Shown here piece after piece: positions 17,646-25,946 of a stretch of 64,000 nucleotides of DNA. The position numbers were made by a program, and so were the translations under genes. A model generated the notes under the pieces. It searched no databases, was not told where the DNA came from, and saw only the letters and a program-made list of their open reading frames with translations. The stretch lies in assembly GCA_944325035.1 (NCBI GenBank), contig CALUYM010000004.1, positions 1-64,000 on the forward strand. Direction: 5' to 3'. Every line of letters begins with the position of its first letter. Within the stretch, counting starts at the first letter, position 1. Source of the DNA: an uncultured Anaeroplasmataceae bacterium (GTDB lineage: Bacteria > Bacillota_I > Bacilli_A > Acholeplasmatales > Anaeroplasmataceae).

Positions 17646-18972
17646 TCAAAATCATTTCTTTCTCTTTTTCCATTTCTGCTAAAGCAACTGTCCCATATAA
17701 ACTTTTACGTTCTTTTTTCTTATGTGGAATTGTTAAATCTTCCATAATTCCAAAATTAGCATTCATTGGTTCAAATCCATCAGGATTAGCATGAGTAATA
17801 TAGTAAGCCATTGACCCCATAACTGTTTTTCGACTAAATTCATGCAATTTTAAACCACGTAAAAAACGATCCATATTAATTGCAGCCACAATACCTGAGG
17901 CAGCACTTTCTACATATCCTTCAACGCCAGATAGTTGTCCAGCAAAGAATAAGTTCGGGTATGCTTTAGTTTGGTAAGTAGCATTTAACAATCGTGGTGC
18001 ATTTATAAATGAATTTCGATGCATAACACCATATTTCGTAAAAGTTGCATGTTCTAATCCAGGAATCATTGAAAATACTCTTTTTTGTTCAGGCCATTTT
18101 AAATGGGTTTGAAATCCTACCAGATTATACATCGTCTTAGCCGCATCATCTTGACGTAATTGAACCACAGCATATGGTTTGGTTCCATCTGGGCGTTCTA
18201 ATCCTACTGGCTTTAATGGACCAAATAATAAAGTTTGTGGTCCACGTTTAGCCATTATTTCAACTGGCATACAACCTTCAAAAACTTTAACATCATCTTT
18301 TTGTGGTTTATCCCCAAAGTTTTCAAATTCATGAGGTACAACACAATCTGCATTTATTAACTCAAAATAGAATTTTTCAAATTCTTCTTTTGTCATTGGA
18401 CAGTTTAAATACGAAGCTTCACCTTTATCATAGCGACTTTTTAAATACACCTTGGAATAATCTAATGTATCAGCTAGAACAATTGGTGCAGCCGCATCAT
18501 AAAAATGAAAATTATCCATATGGAAAAAATTAATAATTTCATTTGATAATGCATCACTTGTCAGTGGTCCACTGGCAATAATTGTAGGTATATCTTTATC
18601 AAGTTTCAAAACCTCTTCATATATTACCTCAATATTAGGATGATTCTTAATTACTTTGGTAATAGCTTCACTAAAACCTTCTCTATCAACAGCTAAGGCA
18701 CCACCAGCCTCTACTTTATGAATTCTTGCTGTTTTTATGACTAGTGAGTCAAACATTTCCATTTCTTTTTTTAAAATACCTACGGCATTTTCTAAAGAAT
18801 CTGCACGCAAAGAATTTGAACAAACTAGTTCTCCAAATTTTTCAGTCTTATGAGCAGGTGTCATTTTTTTAGGACGCATTTCATATAATTTAACTTGATA
18901 ACCACGGTTTGCTAAATAATATGCAGCTTCGCACCCTGCTAAACCTGCCCCAATAATTTTAACTTCTTTCAT
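17638..18972 (-). CDS. trmFO: tRNA (uracil-54-C5)-methyltransferase, folate-dependent
   Basis: Flavoenzyme that makes ribothymidine-54 in tRNA with methylenetetrahydrofolate as carbon donor. The 444-residue protein has the N-terminal FAD motif [14 protein letters not shown] (8-21), [17 protein letters not shown] near 49-65, the Gx(Y/F)[13 protein letters not shown] region, and the [21 protein letters not shown] block near 350-375. It lies upstream of and overlaps xerC. Confidence 0.96.
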   Translation of the reverse strand: MKEVKIIGAGLAGCEAAYYLANRGYQVKLYEMRPKKMTPAHKTEKFGELVCSNSLRADSLENAVGILKKEMEMFDSLVIKTARIHKVEAGGALAVDREGFSEAITKVIKNHPNIEVIYEEVLKLDKDIPTIIASGPLTSDALSNEIINFFHMDNFHFYDAAAPIVLADTLDYSKVYLKSRYDKGEASYLNCPMTKEEFEKFYFELINADCVVPHEFENFGDKPQKDDVKVFEGCMPVEIMAKRGPQTLLFGPLKPVGLERPDGTKPYAVVQLRQDDAAKTMYNLVGFQTHLKWPEQKRVFSMIPGLEHATFTKYGVMHRNSFINAPRLLNATYQTKAYPNLFFAGQLSGVEGYVESAASGIVAAINMDRFLRGLKLHEFSRKTVMGSMAYYITHANPDGFEPMNANFGIMEDLTIPHKKKERKSLYGTVALAEMEKEKEMILND

Positions 18973-19027
18973 TTGAACTTATCCTTTCATTTAATATTAC
19001 ATATGAAGTATATCATATTAATAAAAA

Positions 19028-19057
19028 AAAAGATAATTTATTTAACAATTATCTTTT
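19028..19057 (-). terminator. Terminator overlapping the end of the LysM gene
   Basis: AAAGATAATT and AATTATCTTT pair around an 8-nt loop, and the minus strand continues with nine Ts. The last codons and stop of the LysM gene are part of the hairpin. Confidence 0.75.
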
Positions 19058-19478
19058 CACCATTTTGAAGCCATTTTGTCTTATTTAATTCAACTAATTC
19101 ATAAGGCGTTAGATTCGCCTCATCTAAAATTCTATCTAGCGTATCATCAGTTTTTAAAATACGATATTTTGCTTCCTCCGGACGCTTGATTAATGTATTT
19201 AAAGTTTCTTCACAAAGTCCATTAATACTAATATTTTTAGACAATAAAAACTCTTTTAAAGTAATTTTCATATCGCTATTATTACTTGGAATAAATAAAA
19301 CTTGATTCGGATAAATCGTAGTCGAAGTTAAATTATTCAAAGTCACAATTGCTGCTACAGTTGTATTGTAAGCTTCTGCAATTTTATATAAACTATCACC
19401 TTGTTTTACAACATACCTTATTGTATGGCGTAAATCTTGACGATTAATGTATTTATCAAATCCATAATTTTGATGCAT
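19038..19478 (-). CDS. LysM-domain protein
   Basis: A 146-residue protein with one clear LysM domain at about 22-66 (YVVKQGDSLYKIAEAYNTT, N-rich turn, IYPNQVLFIP) and a second weaker LysM-like unit at about 103-145 (YRILKTDDTLDRIL, ending GEKIIVK). LysM binds GlcNAc-containing polymers such as peptidoglycan. No signal peptide or membrane helix is present, so it is either cytoplasmic (as in some SpoVID/SafA-like or YkuD-associated proteins) or exported by another route. It is monocistronic, between trmFO and ung. Confidence 0.75.
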   Translation of the reverse strand: MHQNYGFDKYINRQDLRHTIRYVVKQGDSLYKIAEAYNTTVAAIVTLNNLTSTTIYPNQVLFIPSNNSDMKITLKEFLLSKNISINGLCEETLNTLIKRPEEAKYRILKTDDTLDRILDEANLTPYELVELNKTKWLQNGEKIIVK

Positions 19479-19520
19479 TTTTCCACCTCGGTATAGATTA
19501 TGATAATAATATTAAAATGT

Positions 19521-20171
19521 CTAGGCTTTAATCCATTTAATTGGTGAAATACCTTTTGATTTTAAAAAGTCATTACATTTGGAAAAAGGTTTACTTCCAA
19601 AAAAACCACGATATGCACCTAAAGGAGATGGGTGTGGACTGGTTAGAACTAGATGATTAGGGTTATTTAAGAGTTTAACCTTAGAAATAGCTTTATTTCC
19701 CCACAAAATAAAAACAATAGGAGATTTTACTTCATTTAATAAACGAATTGTATTATCAGTGAATTCTTCCCATCCTTTATCTTTATGAGATAATGGTTCA
19801 TTAAGACGAACTGTTAAAGTAGTATTTAATAAAAAAACTCCTTGTTGTCCTAAGTATGATAAATCTCCATCTTGTTTAATTTCTATTCCTAAGTCATTTT
19901 CCATTTCCTTATATATATTTTTTAAACTAGGTGGTATTTTTTGACACTTCACGCTAAAAGCCAACCCATGAGCTTCTCCAGGATTATGATAAGGATCTTG
20001 TCCTAAAATGACAACTTTTACTTTATCTAAAGGTGTCAACTTATATGCATTAAATATTTCATCATATGCTGGAAAACAGACAAAATGCGTGTATTCACTT
20101 TTTACGAATGCAGTCAAATTTTGAAAATAAGTCTTTTTCATTTCTTTTTCAATAAATTCTTTCCATGTCAT
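19521..20171 (-). CDS. ung: Uracil-DNA glycosylase
   Basis: Family 1 uracil-DNA glycosylase for base-excision repair. The 216-residue protein shows the water-activating loop GQDPYH (57-62, catalytic Asp59), the LLNTTLTVR uracil-binding strand, and the HPSPLGAYRGFFGS Leu-loop near 183-196. It lies downstream of gapA but is separated from it by a strong UUCG hairpin terminator. Confidence 0.96.
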   Translation of the reverse strand: MTWKEFIEKEMKKTYFQNLTAFVKSEYTHFVCFPAYDEIFNAYKLTPLDKVKVVILGQDPYHNPGEAHGLAFSVKCQKIPPSLKNIYKEMENDLGIEIKQDGDLSYLGQQGVFLLNTTLTVRLNEPLSHKDKGWEEFTDNTIRLLNEVKSPIVFILWGNKAISKVKLLNNPNHLVLTSPHPSPLGAYRGFFGSKPFSKCNDFLKSKGISPIKWIKA

Positions 20172-20192
20172 ATAGTTCTCCTAAAAAAAGAA

Positions 20193-20210
20193 AGGACTCC
20201 GAAGAGTCCT
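20193..20210 (-). terminator. gapA terminator with UUCG tetraloop
   Basis: AGGACTC (20193-20199) pairs with GAGTCCT (20204-20210), closing a TTCG loop on the minus strand, then TTTCTTTTTTT. It lies directly after the gapA stop. Confidence 0.9.
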
Positions 20211-20217
20211 AGCATTC

Positions 20218-21258
20218 TTACTTAACGTTTTCAGCGAAGTATTTAATAGTTTTAACCATTTGGCTAGTGTATGAATTTTCATTATCATACCAAGCAACAA
20301 CTTCAACTTGATAAGTTTCTTCATCAATCTTAGATACCATTGTTTGAGTAGCATCGAATAATGAACCATAAGTCATACCAATAATATCTGAAGAAACGAT
20401 TTCATCAGTATTGTATCCGAATGAATCAGAAGCTTGAGCCTTCATTGCAGCATTTACAGATTCAACTGTAATATCTTTACCTTTAACTACAGCGACTAAA
20501 ATAGTTGTAGAACCAGTAGGAACAGGAACACGTTGTGCAGCACCGATTAATTTACCATTTAATTCAGGAATAACTAATCCGATAGCTTTTGCAGCACCTG
20601 TTGAGTTTGGAACGATATTAACCGCACCAGCACGAGATCTTCTTAAATCACCTTTACGTTGAGGACCATCTAAAATCATTTGGTCTCCTGTGTAAGCATG
20701 GATAGTAGTCATGATACCACTTTGAATTGGAGCATAATCATTTAACGCTTTAGCCATTGGAGCTAAGCAGTTTGTTGTACAAGATGCAGCAGAAATTACT
20801 TGATCTCCATCCTTTAATGTACCTTCATTTACACCATATACAATTGTAGGTAAATCTTTTCCAGCAGGAGCAGAAATAACTACTTTTTTAGCACCAGCAT
20901 TAATGTGTGCCATTGATTTTTCTTTTGAAGTATAGAAACCAGTACATTCAAGTACTACATCTACATCTAATTCCTTCCAAGGAAGTTCAGCAGCATTTGC
21001 CTTTTTATAGATAGTAATTTTCTTACCATTTACAATAATAGCGCCTTCTGTACCATCAGTTTCATTACCTTCAACATATGAAACACTGTCCTTGAATTCG
21101 TATGAACCTTGTGAAGAGTCATACTTTAATAAATGAGCTAACATTTTTGGGCTTGTTAAGTCGTTAATAGCAACTACTTCATAACCTTCAGCACCAAACA
21201 TTTGTCTAAATGCTAAACGACCAATACGTCCAAAACCATTAATAGCAACTTTTACCAT
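20218..21258 (-). CDS. gapA: Glyceraldehyde-3-phosphate dehydrogenase, type I
   Basis: NAD-dependent glycolytic enzyme. The 346-residue sequence has the Rossmann start [15 protein letters not shown], Asp33 for NAD preference, and the active-site ASCTTNC with nucleophile Cys160. The gene has its own promoter (21299-21326), an AGGAGGA site before the ATG, and a strong terminator, so it is probably highly expressed on its own. Divergent from clpP. Confidence 0.96.
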   Translation of the reverse strand: MVKVAINGFGRIGRLAFRQMFGAEGYEVVAINDLTSPKMLAHLLKYDSSQGSYEFKDSVSYVEGNETDGTEGAIIVNGKKITIYKKANAAELPWKELDVDVVLECTGFYTSKEKSMAHINAGAKKVVISAPAGKDLPTIVYGVNEGTLKDGDQVISAASCTTNCLAPMAKALNDYAPIQSGIMTTIHAYTGDQMILDGPQRKGDLRRSRAGAVNIVPNSTGAAKAIGLVIPELNGKLIGAAQRVPVPTGSTTILVAVVKGKDITVESVNAAMKAQASDSFGYNTDEIVSSDIIGMTYGSLFDATQTMVSKIDEETYQVEVVAWYDNENSYTSQMVKTIKYFAENVK

Positions 21259-21298
21259 AAAATTTTATCCTCCTAATTGATAATTTTTAACCACTATT

Positions 21299-21326
21299 AT
21301 TTTACCACTTTTTTTTAGATTTACAA
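21299..21326 (-). promoter_or_regulatory. gapA promoter
   Basis: -35 TTGTAA (21321-21326), 16-bp spacer, -10 TAAAAT (21299-21304) on the minus strand, about 40 bp before the gapA ATG and back to back with the clpP promoter. Confidence 0.55.
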
Positions 21327-21340
21327 CTATTTTAAGCAGT

Positions 21341-21369
21341 TTGACAGGAAATAACATTATATATATCAT
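21341..21369 (+). promoter_or_regulatory. clpP promoter
   Basis: Perfect -35 TTGACA (21341-21346), 17-bp spacer, -10 TATCAT (21364-21369), about 35 bp before the clpP start. No CtsR-type heptad repeat was seen. Confidence 0.65.
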
Positions 21370-21403
21370 TGTTATTCTAAAATGTTTTTTAGGAGATGAT
21401 AAA

Positions 21404-21985
21404 TTGAATTATATACCTTATGTTTTAGAAAAAGAATCTAGTGGCGAAAGATCATATGATATCTATTCTAGGCTCTTAAAAGATAGAATTATTATGCTTT
21501 CTGGTGAAATTAATGATGAAATGGCAAATGTGATAGTTTCATGTTTACTTTATTTGGATAGTGAATCAAATGAAAATATTAGTCTATATATTAATTCACC
21601 TGGAGGTTCCGTAAATGCTGGATTAGAGATTTTAGACACAATGAATTTTATTAAATCTAAAGTTCATACTATTTGCTTAGGAAGCGCTATGTCAATGGCA
21701 GCAGTTATTTTAGCTAGCGGTGAAAAGGGATGTCGCTATGCATTACCTAATAGTGAAATTATGATACATCAACCAAGTGGTGGTTTTGAAGGGAAAGAAC
21801 TAGATCTTAGTATTTATGCCAAAAGATTAGAACGACTAAAAGATAAACTTTATAATATATTAGCCTTAGCAACAGGAAAAGAAAAAGAAGTAATTGCATC
21901 TAAAAGTGAGAGAGATTGTTTTATGGAAAGTTTTGAAGCGCTTGAATTTGGAATAATTGATAAAATTTTAACTCATAAAGAATAG
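21404..21985 (+). CDS. clpP: ATP-dependent Clp protease proteolytic subunit
   Basis: Serine peptidase core that forms the tetradecamer fed by Clp ATPases. The 193-residue product has the catalytic triad Ser97, His122 (MIHQPSGG) and Asp171, YINSPGGSVNAG near 63-73, and the YDIYSRLLKDRIIML N-terminal block. The TTG at 21404 is chosen because AGGAG lies 8 nt upstream and the protein then begins LNYIPYV, matching MNLIPTV of Bacillus; an ATG at 21341 lies inside the promoter. The active-site context is GSAMSMAA, not the common GMAASMGA, a mild deviation. Confidence 0.93.
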   Translation: MNYIPYVLEKESSGERSYDIYSRLLKDRIIMLSGEINDEMANVIVSCLLYLDSESNENISLYINSPGGSVNAGLEILDTMNFIKSKVHTICLGSAMSMAAVILASGEKGCRYALPNSEIMIHQPSGGFEGKELDLSIYAKRLERLKDKLYNILALATGKEKEVIASKSERDCFMESFEALEFGIIDKILTHKE

Positions 21986-21994
21986 CTAGATAAC

Positions 21995-22026
21995 TAAAAT
22001 TGATGATGAATATCATTCCAATTTTA
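21995..22026 (+). terminator. Hairpin after clpP, possible terminator
   Basis: TAAAATTG (21995-22002) pairs with CAATTTTA (22019-22026), with a second inner stem ATGAT/ATCAT. The T6 run is about 10 nt further on (22036-22041), so termination efficiency is uncertain. Confidence 0.4.
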
Positions 22027-22066
22027 ACCTTCTAACTTTTTTCATTAAATAACTCTAAATCAAAAA

Positions 22067-22096
22067 TAGATGCTTAAGTCATCACTTAAACACCTA
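22067..22096 (-). terminator. Probable nadK terminator
   Basis: The imperfect 13-bp stem TAGATGCTTAAGT / ACTTAAACACCTA (22067-22079 with 22084-22096) is followed by TTTTTG on the minus strand, about 45 bp after the nadK stop. Confidence 0.55.
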
Positions 22097-22142
22097 TTTA
22101 TTAACAATCTTAAATATTAAGAATTAAATCTGTTTTATTTTT

Positions 22143-22913
22143 TTAAATAAAGTTTTTCTTTAGTCGCTCAATGAAACTAATATCATTCCGAACAAATTTA
22201 ACCTTACGGTCTGACAATATAATTGCTAAAGATTGAAAATTTTCAATTGTAAGACTTTTAGAATCTGCTGTAATCCAAATACAAGTGGGATCTTCAGCTT
22301 TGAATTCTACTTCATGTTTTTTCGAAAGTAACAATGGAGACGATAACGTATGATGAATTCTAGAATTGATACTAGCAATTTCTGTTACTTGAAATGCTTC
22401 TAAAGACGAATCAACTACGGCACCACCTAATGATTTATTATAACCTGTTGACCCTGCAGGTGTTGATATACAAATTCCTGTACCTCTAAAATGTTCTAAT
22501 AACTGATTGTTTAAAAAAACATCTAACATCAATGTTCTTGTTGGGTTAATAATTGTAACTTCATTAAGTGCAATTCCAGATATTGTATTACTACCTGTTT
22601 GAATCTTATATTCTAGTAAATTAAACTCTGAACATTGATACGAATCACTATTTATTTTAGTCAATAAATCGTTTATTGAATCAATATCAAAGTTGGAAAA
22701 ATAGCCTAAATGACCAGTGTTAAATACAAAAAAATCCACTTTATCTAAAATACTTTCGTATAAATGAACTGCCTTTAGAAATGTTCCATCTCCACCGATT
22801 GTAATGATTTTATCAGGATTTTTATCATCATAAATATCTTTTATTAACGTTTTTAAATAGGCGGCTGTTTTTTGTGATTTAGCATCACCTTTAACTACCA
22901 TTGCATAACTCAT
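22143..22913 (-). CDS. nadK: NAD kinase
   Basis: Makes NADP from NAD and ATP or polyphosphate. The 256-residue protein has the GGDGT motif at 40-44, FNTGxLGYFS near 68-77, LNEVTI with the conserved Asn-Glu, and the GTGICISTPAGSTGYNKSLGG block near 145-165. The Met at 22913 is preferred to one at 22988: it gives the normal NadK N-terminus and has AGGTTGGTG upstream, while the longer form would run into the divergent CYTH gene. In Bacillus nadK neighbours a CYTH gene, as here. Confidence 0.92.
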   Translation of the reverse strand: MSYAMVVKGDAKSQKTAAYLKTLIKDIYDDKNPDKIITIGGDGTFLKAVHLYESILDKVDFFVFNTGHLGYFSNFDIDSINDLLTKINSDSYQCSEFNLLEYKIQTGSNTISGIALNEVTIINPTRTLMLDVFLNNQLLEHFRGTGICISTPAGSTGYNKSLGGAVVDSSLEAFQVTEIASINSRIHHTLSSPLLLSKKHEVEFKAEDPTCIWITADSKSLTIENFQSLAIILSDRKVKFVRNDISFIERLKKNFI

Positions 22914-23005
22914 TTTAACACCAACCTTTTTTAGAAATTGTACCACATTTGTTGAAAAATATCCATATTTATTAGATAATATAAGCAATGAACGAGGTGA
23001 AAAAG

Positions 23006-23566
23006 TTGAAACTAGATAAAATAAATCAAGAAATAGAATTTAAATGTCTAATTAATGAGCAAACTTATAATAAATTGTTAGATGAGTTTAATGTGGCTAG
23101 CAAAATTTTTAAACAAGTTAATTTTTATTTTGATACACTCAATAATGATTTAAAGCAAAGGAAAATAGTCTTAAGAATTAGACAAAAGGGTGAACAATTT
23201 AAACTAACTAAAAAAGAAATGATAAGCGATAATGTTATTGAGGAATCTCACGTTTATTTAGATAAAGATAAAGCTTTAGATATGATATATAATGGTTTTG
23301 ATGCATCCATAATCAATCTACCATTTATGGTACAGACTGAATTGTCATTGACAACTTATAGAGTTAGTTTCCCTTTTGAAAATGGTAAACTTTTTTTTGA
23401 TAAATCAATTTACAATGGGATAACTGATTTTGAAATTGAATTTGAGGTTTCTAATGTTGAAGATGGATATAAACAATTTCATGATTTTTTAGAAAAGAGA
23501 AATATCCCCTATTGCAAACCAAATTCTAAAATAATAAGAGCATTTAATTCGTTAAAAAAAGCTTAG
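23006..23566 (+). CDS. CYTH-domain protein (YjbK-like; triphosphate tunnel metalloenzyme fold)
   Basis: A 186-residue CYTH protein with the diagnostic ExExK motif near the N-terminus (EIEFK at about 9-13) and the alternating charged strands of the tunnel, such as KIVLRIRQKGEQFKLTKK and FEIEFEVSN. Members hydrolyse inorganic or nucleoside triphosphates, or make cyclic AMP; the YjbK group lies beside nadK in Bacillus. Substrate unknown. The TTG at 23006 is favoured by GAGGTG 6 nt upstream; an in-frame ATG at 22988 would add six residues and has no ribosome site. It ends in a hairpin shared with spx. Confidence 0.82.
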   Translation: MKLDKINQEIEFKCLINEQTYNKLLDEFNVASKIFKQVNFYFDTLNNDLKQRKIVLRIRQKGEQFKLTKKEMISDNVIEESHVYLDKDKALDMIYNGFDASIINLPFMVQTELSLTTYRVSFPFENGKLFFDKSIYNGITDFEIEFEVSNVEDGYKQFHDFLEKRNIPYCKPNSKIIRAFNSLKKA

Positions 23567-23580
23567 ATTAAACTCTAAGC
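23561..23580. terminator. Bidirectional terminator containing both stop codons
   Basis: GCTTAGA (23561-23567) pairs with TCTAAGC (23574-23580), flanked by A7 on the left and T6 on the right. The TAG stop of the CYTH gene and the TAG stop of spx are both inside the stem. Confidence 0.85.
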
Positions 23581-24027
23581 TTTTTTACATTCAGTTTGTA
23601 AATGTTCTTTAACTAGTCGTTGATATTCACATTCTTCAGTGTTAGTACATCCCATGCAAAATGTAATCTTTCTAATTTCACGTGGAATAAAAACTCTAAT
23701 TTCATCATCATTATAGCCAACTTGCATTTTTGCATCATCAACAATAATTGGTCGACGTAAGATACTCGGGTTTTTTATGATAAAATCTATCAATTCATTG
23801 TATGACATTGAATCTATATCAACATTTTGGGTAGTAAACACTTTAGATCGAGTTGAAATAATATCTTCAAATCCATTTTCAGAATTTTCAAGCATTAACT
23901 TAATATCATCTCTTGTAATTGGTTCCGTGAATAGATTTTTTTCTGAATATTTAATTTTATGTTCATCAAGCCATTTAATCGCTTTTTTGCATGACGAACA
24001 ACTGCTAGTTGTAAAAATTTTTACCAT
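23575..24027 (-). CDS. spx: Spx/ArsC-family regulator with extra C-terminal cysteines
   Basis: Thioredoxin-fold regulator that binds the alpha C-terminal domain of RNA polymerase and senses thiol stress. The CxxC switch is Cys10-Cys13, the RSKVF motif is near 60-64, and LRRPIIVDD near 90-98 includes the conserved Arg pair. At 150 residues it exceeds the 131 of Bacillus Spx, and the usual C-terminal helix is replaced by a tail with Cys124, Cys127, Cys133 and Cys147. This could bind a metal or provide more redox switches. Paralogues of the ArsC/YffB type are less likely because of the RRP and RSK motifs. Confidence 0.85.
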   Translation of the reverse strand: MVKIFTTSSCSSCKKAIKWLDEHKIKYSEKNLFTEPITRDDIKLMLENSENGFEDIISTRSKVFTTQNVDIDSMSYNELIDFIIKNPSILRRPIIVDDAKMQVGYNDDEIRVFIPREIRKITFCMGCTNTEECEYQRLVKEHLQTECKKA

Positions 24028-24194
24028 TCTCTATTCCTCCATCTATAAAATTAAATTATCTTAATTAATAATTAGTTACAATCGATTTAATTGCATAACT
24101 TATTATAGCAGTTTTTTAGACTTTTTCAATTATAAAAAATTAAAAATTTTTACTTTTTTATCTAAATAATAATATGCTTATTGGATTCATAAAT

Positions 24195-24229
24195 AAATAA
24201 AACACCTATTTATAGTAGGTGTTTTATTT
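24195..24229 (-). terminator. Terminator of the opp operon
   Basis: A 14-bp perfect stem (24195-24208 with 24216-24229) lies just beyond the oppF stop on the minus strand, with A/T-rich arms. The remainder of the gap 24028-24272 shows no gene. Confidence 0.75.
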
Positions 24230-24272
24230 ATTCTATAAGAAGATAAAGCTAAACTATTCTTAGTTGTTCAAA

Positions 24273-25946
24273 CTAATTTTTGGCTTGTTTTGCAGCATAT
24301 TCAGCTTCGTTTTTAGCATCTTCTGCCTCACGTTCTGCTATTTCAATATCAAAACGTTTAATATCTTTTAAATACTGTTCAGCTTCTGCATTATTACAAT
24401 ATACGAAATGACCAGGTACAATTTCTTTTAATTCAGGTTTATCAACTGAATAATCATGAGCTGTCTTAGGATCATAAATAATTCTTTGACGTACTTTTTC
24501 ATAAATTGGATCTGGTTTAGGAATTGCAGATAATAACGCTCTTGTATATGGATGAAGTGGATGTCTAAACAATTCATCTGATGTTGTTAATTCAACCATC
24601 TTACCAAAATACATTACTGCAATACGATCACAGAAATATTTTACTACTGATAGATCATGGGCTATAAATAATAATGTTAATCCATATTCTTCTTTTAATT
24701 CGTTAAGTAGGTTGATAATTTGCGCACGAATTGAAACGTCAAGGGCACTAATTGGCTCATCACAGATAAGAACTTTAGGATTCATTACTAAAGCACGAGC
24801 AATACCAACACGTTGACGTTGTCCACCTGAAAATTCATGTGGATAACGAGAAGCATGGTCAGCAACTAGACCTACTTTTTCAAGCATTTCTACTACTTTT
24901 TTATGATTTTTCTCTTTTGTTGGTCTTATTTCTTCAATCTTAGCATCTAAATCATCAAGAGCTTTTTGTTGCTCAGCAGTTGCTTCTATAATCTTTTTAT
25001 CATACTCTGCTTCAAGAGCCTTCTTTTGATCTTCGTAGTTTGCTACGCCTTGATTAAGTTGAGCTAATTCTTGTTTAAGTTCATCCTTTAATTCTTTTGT
25101 AATTTGTGACTTCGCAATTTCAAATGGTAATTTCTTTTTACGTAACTTCGCCATTTCCTTACGACGAATTGGTTCTTGAATCTTTAAACCTTCTTGAATA
25201 ATATCTTCAACAGTCATACGTGGATCTAATGAATCAACTGGGTCTTGGAAAATCATTTGAATTTCATTTAAAATTTTGCGATTAACATGCTTGTTATCAT
25301 ATCTAATTTGTCTAATTTTTTTATGTTGAGTTGTAATAATTTTATTTGCTTCATCTTTTTTAGCTATAATTAAATTATTACATTCTTCTTTAATTTTTTT
25401 TACATCTTGGTCATAAGTAGATGAATTCTTATCTAATTGACTAATTTTTAAAGCTGCTTCACTATTATATTTTTTAATAGCTTCCTTTAAACGAATCTTA
25501 GTATACTTAATTTCTTTTCGATTCCATCTATCACCAGCTGAAATTCGATAACCTTTATAATAAATCGAACCAGAAGTAATATTATATAGACGGATGATTG
25601 AACGACCTGTTGTTGTTTTTCCACATCCAGATTCACCTACAATACCAAGACATTCGCCCTCTTTAACGTCAAATGAAACATTATTAACGGCTTTTAACTT
25701 TGTACGATTAGGACCACTTCCAAAGAAGAAGAATTGTTTTAAATTTCTAACAGAAAGAATAATTTTTTCATCCATTAACTCTTTCTTAGTCTTAACTTTT
25801 GAATTAATTTTGTAATCTGTTAAATCAGAATCTCCATCAGTTAAGTCTTCGTTTTCATCTTCGAAAACTTTAGCATTGTCATTATCAACTAATACGATTG
25901 TATCATTATCAATATTAGCTCTTGACTTTGTTGAAATTTTACTCAT
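24273..25946 (-). CDS. oppF: Oligopeptide ABC transporter ATPase OppF with two helical insertions
   Basis: Peptide-import ATPase. Walker A GESGCGKTT is at 104-112, Q-loop Gln234, signature SGGQ at 373-376, Walker B LICDEP at 393-398, H-loop His430, then the OppF C-terminal region (HPYTRALLSAIP near 465-476). At 557 residues it is much longer than the usual ~310. It has an acidic 60-residue N-terminal extension and two Lys/Glu/Gln-rich helical segments: about 137-225 (between Walker A and Q-loop) and about 261-347 (between Q-loop and signature). It overlaps the oppD end by 8 bp and is the last gene of the operon. Confidence 0.9.
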   Translation of the reverse strand: MSKISTKSRANIDNDTIVLVDNDNAKVFEDENEDLTDGDSDLTDYKINSKVKTKKELMDEKIILSVRNLKQFFFFGSGPNRTKLKAVNNVSFDVKEGECLGIVGESGCGKTTTGRSIIRLYNITSGSIYYKGYRISAGDRWNRKEIKYTKIRLKEAIKKYNSEAALKISQLDKNSSTYDQDVKKIKEECNNLIIAKKDEANKIITTQHKKIRQIRYDNKHVNRKILNEIQMIFQDPVDSLDPRMTVEDIIQEGLKIQEPIRRKEMAKLRKKKLPFEIAKSQITKELKDELKQELAQLNQGVANYEDQKKALEAEYDKKIIEATAEQQKALDDLDAKIEEIRPTKEKNHKKVVEMLEKVGLVADHASRYPHEFSGGQRQRVGIARALVMNPKVLICDEPISALDVSIRAQIINLLNELKEEYGLTLLFIAHDLSVVKYFCDRIAVMYFGKMVELTTSDELFRHPLHPYTRALLSAIPKPDPIYEKVRQRIIYDPKTAHDYSVDKPELKEIVPGHFVYCNNAEAEQYLKDIKRFDIEIAEREAEDAKNEAEYAAKQAKN

